Below, in pieces: positions 61,486 through 64,000 of a stretch of DNA of 64,000 bases. Origin of the DNA: Pollutimonas subterranea (lineage in GTDB: Bacteria; Pseudomonadota; Gammaproteobacteria; Burkholderiales; Burkholderiaceae_B); contig NZ_PDNW01000004.1 in the NCBI RefSeq assembly GCF_002849655.1, positions 124,001-188,000 on the forward strand, written 5' to 3'. The notes under the pieces are model-generated. The model had not been told where the DNA came from and searched no databases. It was given only the letters and a program-made list of their open reading frames with translations. Position 1 is the first letter of the stretch; every line of letters starts with the position of its first letter. The translations under genes and the position numbers were made by a program.

Positions 61486-62343
61486 TCAGTGGCCCATCGA
61501 TGACGTAATCTTGCGCACCACCTCGAGCAGCCGGGGCCGCGCCTCTTCCAGCAGGTATTCGGCCGTCACCGACGTCGAAGGCGCGCCGCAAGTCAGCACC
61601 ATGATCGGCTGCGCGGGGCTCAACTGGAAGGCGACCGCAATGCCGTTCACGTCCTTTTGCCAGTCGCCAAATGAACATGTGCATCCGAGGCGGCGGTAAT
61701 CGGAAACGGCCCGGTTGATGCCCTCGATGATTTCATTGCGCGACCAGGCATCCAGTTCGCTCAGGCGCTCAATGATTTCGTCGCGCTCCTGCTGGCTGGC
61801 GAGCACCAGATAGGCGCGCCCCATCGACGAAGTCACAATAGGGATACGCGCGCCGACATCCAGGCTCAAGGCAAGGGCCGCCTCGCTGCGGCAGTTTTCG
61901 ATATAGAGCATGGAAAGCCGGTCGCGCACACCCAGCGAGACCATAGTCTGCGTCGTATCGGCAAGCTGCTGCATGAAGGGTCGGGCGACCTCACGGATAT
62001 CCAGCTTGGCGAGCATACCGACGCCTAGGGACATCGTGGCCATGCCCAGGGCGTACTTGCCGCTATCTTCGTCGTGCGTGAGATAACCCAGTTTGACCAG
62101 GGTGGAAGTCAGGCGCGACACCGTGGACTTGGGCAGATTGCAACGCGTCGCGAGCTCCTGGTTGCCCAGCACTTTTGATCCCGACCTGAAACAGGCAAGC
62201 ACTTCCAGCCCCCGCGCCAGGGCGGTGACAAAGTGCCTGTCTTCTTTGGCATGGGCGTGAGCAGACAATGGATCTACGGGCAAAGTGTGTCCTTCCAGCG
62301 GCAAGAATGCGTATTCTAGCGGCTGTGGCGGGCAGGACGGCAT
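61486..62343 (-). CDS. IclR family transcriptional regulator
   Basis: The 285-residue protein has an N-terminal winged helix (FVTALARGLEVLACFRSGSKVLGNQELATRCNLPKSTVSRLTSTLVKLGYL, residues 38-88) and an IclR effector domain including DRLSMLYIENCRSE and SSMGRAYLVLAS and DVNGIAVAFQLS. IclR proteins commonly control acid and aromatic degradation. Its ATG lies 6 bases after the stop of the hydroxyacid dehydrogenase gene, so both are probably co-transcribed. It may control that gene and the convergent dehydrogenase operon. Confidence 0.9.
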   Translation of the reverse strand: MPSCPPQPLEYAFLPLEGHTLPVDPLSAHAHAKEDRHFVTALARGLEVLACFRSGSKVLGNQELATRCNLPKSTVSRLTSTLVKLGYLTHDEDSGKYALGMATMSLGVGMLAKLDIREVARPFMQQLADTTQTMVSLGVRDRLSMLYIENCRSEAALALSLDVGARIPIVTSSMGRAYLVLASQQERDEIIERLSELDAWSRNEIIEGINRAVSDYRRLGCTCSFGDWQKDVNGIAVAFQLSPAQPIMVLTCGAPSTSVTAEYLLEEARPRLLEVVRKITSSMGH

Positions 62344-62349
62344 CAAATT

Positions 62350-63552
62350 CTAAATGGCGTCCAGATGCCTGGCAAAAACACTGCTGGTCGATAGGGCACG
62401 TATGCTTTTCCTGCCTACCGCCTTGACGTCCGTGACGCCCAGCATGGCCGTATTGCGCCGGACCTCGGCGCTGAGCAGATCCAGGGCATGATGCACGCCC
62501 TTTTCTCCACCGATTGCGGCGGCATATCCGAAAGGCCGACCGACGAACACAAACTTGGCGCCCAACGCCATCGCTTTCAACACGTCGGTTCCTCGTCGTA
62601 TTCCGCTGTCCATCATGACCGGAATGGTGGGACAAGCAGCGACGATCCCGGGCAGCACGCGCAGCGGCGACACCGTGCCGTCAAGCTGTCGCCCGCCATG
62701 ATTCGACACAATCACGGCATCGGCGCCGTAATCGACTGCCAGCTTCGCGTCCTCGGCCGCCATGATTCCCTTCACGATGAGCTTGCCCGCCCATAGCTTT
62801 CTGATCAGCTTCAGGTGCTCCCAATTCAGGTGGCCGCGATCGGAAAAATCACGCAATACATTGCGCGAAATAATCGGCACTCCGCGGGCTGCGTAATTAT
62901 TCTCGAAATGTGGAATGCCGGATCGGTAAAGCGTGCGCAGGAACGTGCCCACTGTCCAGCCCGGATGGCAAGCGCCATCCAGCATCAGTTTCAAGGTAGG
63001 TCGCAAGGGCGTGGAAAAGCCGGCCCGGACATTGTTTTCACGATTGGCGGCCACCGGTGTGTCGACAGTAATAACCAGTTTTTCGTATCCGGCCGCCGCC
63101 ACGCGTTCGATCAGGCCAACGATCTGTTCTTCGCTACCGGGCAGATAGGCCTGGAACCATACGTTCTTTCCAATCCGTGCAACCTCTTCCAGGGGCGTCA
63201 GCGAGGAGCCGCTCATGATCATGGGCAGGTTCCTGCTGAGCGCCGACTGCGCCAGCACGCAGTCTCCCCGATACGCCGACATGGCGCTTATACCCATAGG
63301 GGCAATACCAAAGGGCGATGCATAGGTATCGCCCCAAAGCGTCACCTCGGTGCTTACCTTGGAGACGTCGCATAAAACGCGCGGTATGAATCCCAATTCG
63401 GCGAAAGCTTCCCGATTGTCGCGAAACGACGAATTGGTTTCGGTCGCGCCCGAGACATATCCAAAAATCGCCCTGGGCAGGAATCGTTGTGCTGCTATTT
63501 CGAAATCGTCCAGACACAAAAGACGCTCAAGCCGTTTCTTGGAATACATCAT
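62350..63552 (-). CDS. FMN-dependent alpha-hydroxy-acid dehydrogenase/oxidase
   Basis: The 400-residue TIM-barrel protein has FGIAPMGISAMSAYRGDCVLAQSA near residues 82-105, VWFQAYLPGSEEQIVGLIERVAAAGYEKLVITVDTPVAANRENNVRAGF near 132-180, VIVSNHGGRQLDG with the catalytic histidine near residue 285, MMDSGIRRGTDVLKAMALGAKFVFVGRP near 314-341. This is the lactate/mandelate/glycolate flavoprotein family (LldD, MdlB, GlcO). It would oxidise a 2-hydroxy acid to a 2-keto acid. It lies between an IclR gene and a Bug gene, which may import the substrate. The codon at 63555 is GTG; I chose ATG 63552. Confidence 0.9.
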   Translation of the reverse strand: MMYSKKRLERLLCLDDFEIAAQRFLPRAIFGYVSGATETNSSFRDNREAFAELGFIPRVLCDVSKVSTEVTLWGDTYASPFGIAPMGISAMSAYRGDCVLAQSALSRNLPMIMSGSSLTPLEEVARIGKNVWFQAYLPGSEEQIVGLIERVAAAGYEKLVITVDTPVAANRENNVRAGFSTPLRPTLKLMLDGACHPGWTVGTFLRTLYRSGIPHFENNYAARGVPIISRNVLRDFSDRGHLNWEHLKLIRKLWAGKLIVKGIMAAEDAKLAVDYGADAVIVSNHGGRQLDGTVSPLRVLPGIVAACPTIPVMMDSGIRRGTDVLKAMALGAKFVFVGRPFGYAAAIGGEKGVHHALDLLSAEVRRNTAMLGVTDVKAVGRKSIRALSTSSVFARHLDAI

Positions 63553-63601
63553 CACTTCTTCGCAAAATTAAACATCAACCGCCATACCGGCAAATAGCTG
63601 C

Positions 63602-64000
63602 TTATTCATTCCAGGGAGTGTCTTTCCAGAACTGTTTGAACATTTTCTCGTCCGACTCGAGCTCGGCCTTGTAGTCCTGTGGACCCATATAGCGCAACGG
63701 AACGAAAAGCTTCTTGGCTTGCTCACGGAATCCAGGATCGTTGACCGCCTGCTCAACGGCGGAGACCAGCTTCTTGGAGACGTCCTCCGGCAAGCCCTTG
63801 GGTGCGCCAATGCCGCGCAAAGAAGCCATGATGATGTCGTGACCTTGTTCCTTGAACGTGGGCAGGTCGGGAGCCAGATCGGTTCGCTCGTCGCTCATCA
63901 CACCAAGGTCGATCAAGGGCGAGCCGCCTTTGATGTAGGCCATGACCTCACCGATGTTCATGGCCGCCAGCATGATTTCGCCGCTGGAGATGGCGCTGCG
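63602..64000 (-). CDS. Bug/TctC family solute-binding protein, C-terminal part
   Basis: The gene runs off the right edge; about 132 C-terminal residues are present. RTDLAPDLPTFKEQGHDIIMASLRGIGAPKGLPEDVSKKLVSAVEQAV and the FREQAKKLFVPLRYMGPQDYKAEL ending are the normal C-terminal Bug half, where PDxPTFxExG and xGxPAGxP-like patterns recur. The N-terminal ligand motifs lie outside the window. It is 49 bases upstream of the hydroxyacid dehydrogenase on the same strand, so the two likely form an operon for a 2-hydroxy acid. Confidence 0.88.
   Translation of the reverse strand, partial: RSAISSGEIMLAAMNIGEVMAYIKGGSPLIDLGVMSDERTDLAPDLPTFKEQGHDIIMASLRGIGAPKGLPEDVSKKLVSAVEQAVNDPGFREQAKKLFVPLRYMGPQDYKAELESDEKMFKQFWKDTPWNE

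Noticed and set aside
1-64000. CRISPR arrays, tRNA and rRNA genes
   Set aside because: No regularly spaced repeat series, no tRNA cloverleaf or conserved T-arm pattern, and no rRNA segment was seen by eye; a tRNAscan or Infernal run would be the proper test.

Overview
The window looks like chromosome of a betaproteobacterium of the Burkholderiales, most likely Alcaligenaceae (a Bordetella, Achromobacter or Pusillimonas type of organism). This is an inference from gene content: nine Bug/TctC-type periplasmic binding proteins, six LysR regulators and many small catabolic operons, on moderately GC-rich DNA. I found no rRNA, tRNA, CRISPR array, prophage or complete insertion sequence. Both window ends cut a gene: a class III CoA-transferase on the left and a Bug protein on the right.

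Layout. 1-3.1 kb: CoA-transferase end, Bug receptor, enoyl-CoA hydratase and LysR. 3.3-10.1 kb: LysE-type exporter, GntP gluconate-type permease next to a membrane PQQ dehydrogenase, an acetyltransferase, a small membrane protein and a flavin oxidoreductase. 10.1-11.8 kb: two exported proteins on the minus strand. 11.9-16.7 kb: a GntR regulator divergent from a lyase, Bug, class I fumarase operon. 16.7-23.3 kb: UdgX, small ORFs, two Bug genes, Nudix, N-formylglutamate amidohydrolase, LysR and an AEC transporter. 23.3-24.4 kb: a yybP-ykoY manganese riboswitch with a perfectly duplicated terminator, then a TerC protein. 24.5-26.1 kb: divergent argP and argO. 26.1-30.4 kb: a malate/lactate-type dehydrogenase divergent from a TAXI-TRAP transporter. 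30.4-34.5 kb: a hybrid histidine kinase, nitroreductase and thioredoxin 2. 35-39.6 kb: a cytochrome oxidase cluster with fused subunits I and III.

40.5-52.5 kb is a run of organic-acid modules: Bug plus IlvD/Edd dehydratase; DapA-like lyase plus D-2-hydroxyacid dehydrogenase; enolase-superfamily enzyme plus Bug plus CinA-like amidase; and Bug plus galB (4-oxalomesaconate hydratase) plus an RraA-type aldolase. Two closely related LysR regulators punctuate the first three. 52.6-56.6 kb: LysR, TauE/SafE, EamA and a di-heme cytochrome c peroxidase. 56.6-57.4 kb has no convincing gene but carries a large inverted-repeat element with nested palindromes. 57.4-64 kb: Bug, a paired acyl-CoA dehydrogenase resembling pimeloyl-CoA dehydrogenase, a hotdog thioesterase, IclR, an FMN 2-hydroxyacid dehydrogenase and a truncated Bug gene.

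Taken together the region is specialised for scavenging and oxidising organic acids. Each Bug gene sits beside enzymes likely to use its ligand, yet no TctA/TctB membrane subunit is present, so these receptors must use permeases elsewhere or act as sensors. The points most worth a second look are the duplicated riboswitch terminator, the inverted-repeat element, the lyase-fumarase operon and the missing in-frame start of cytochrome oxidase subunit II.
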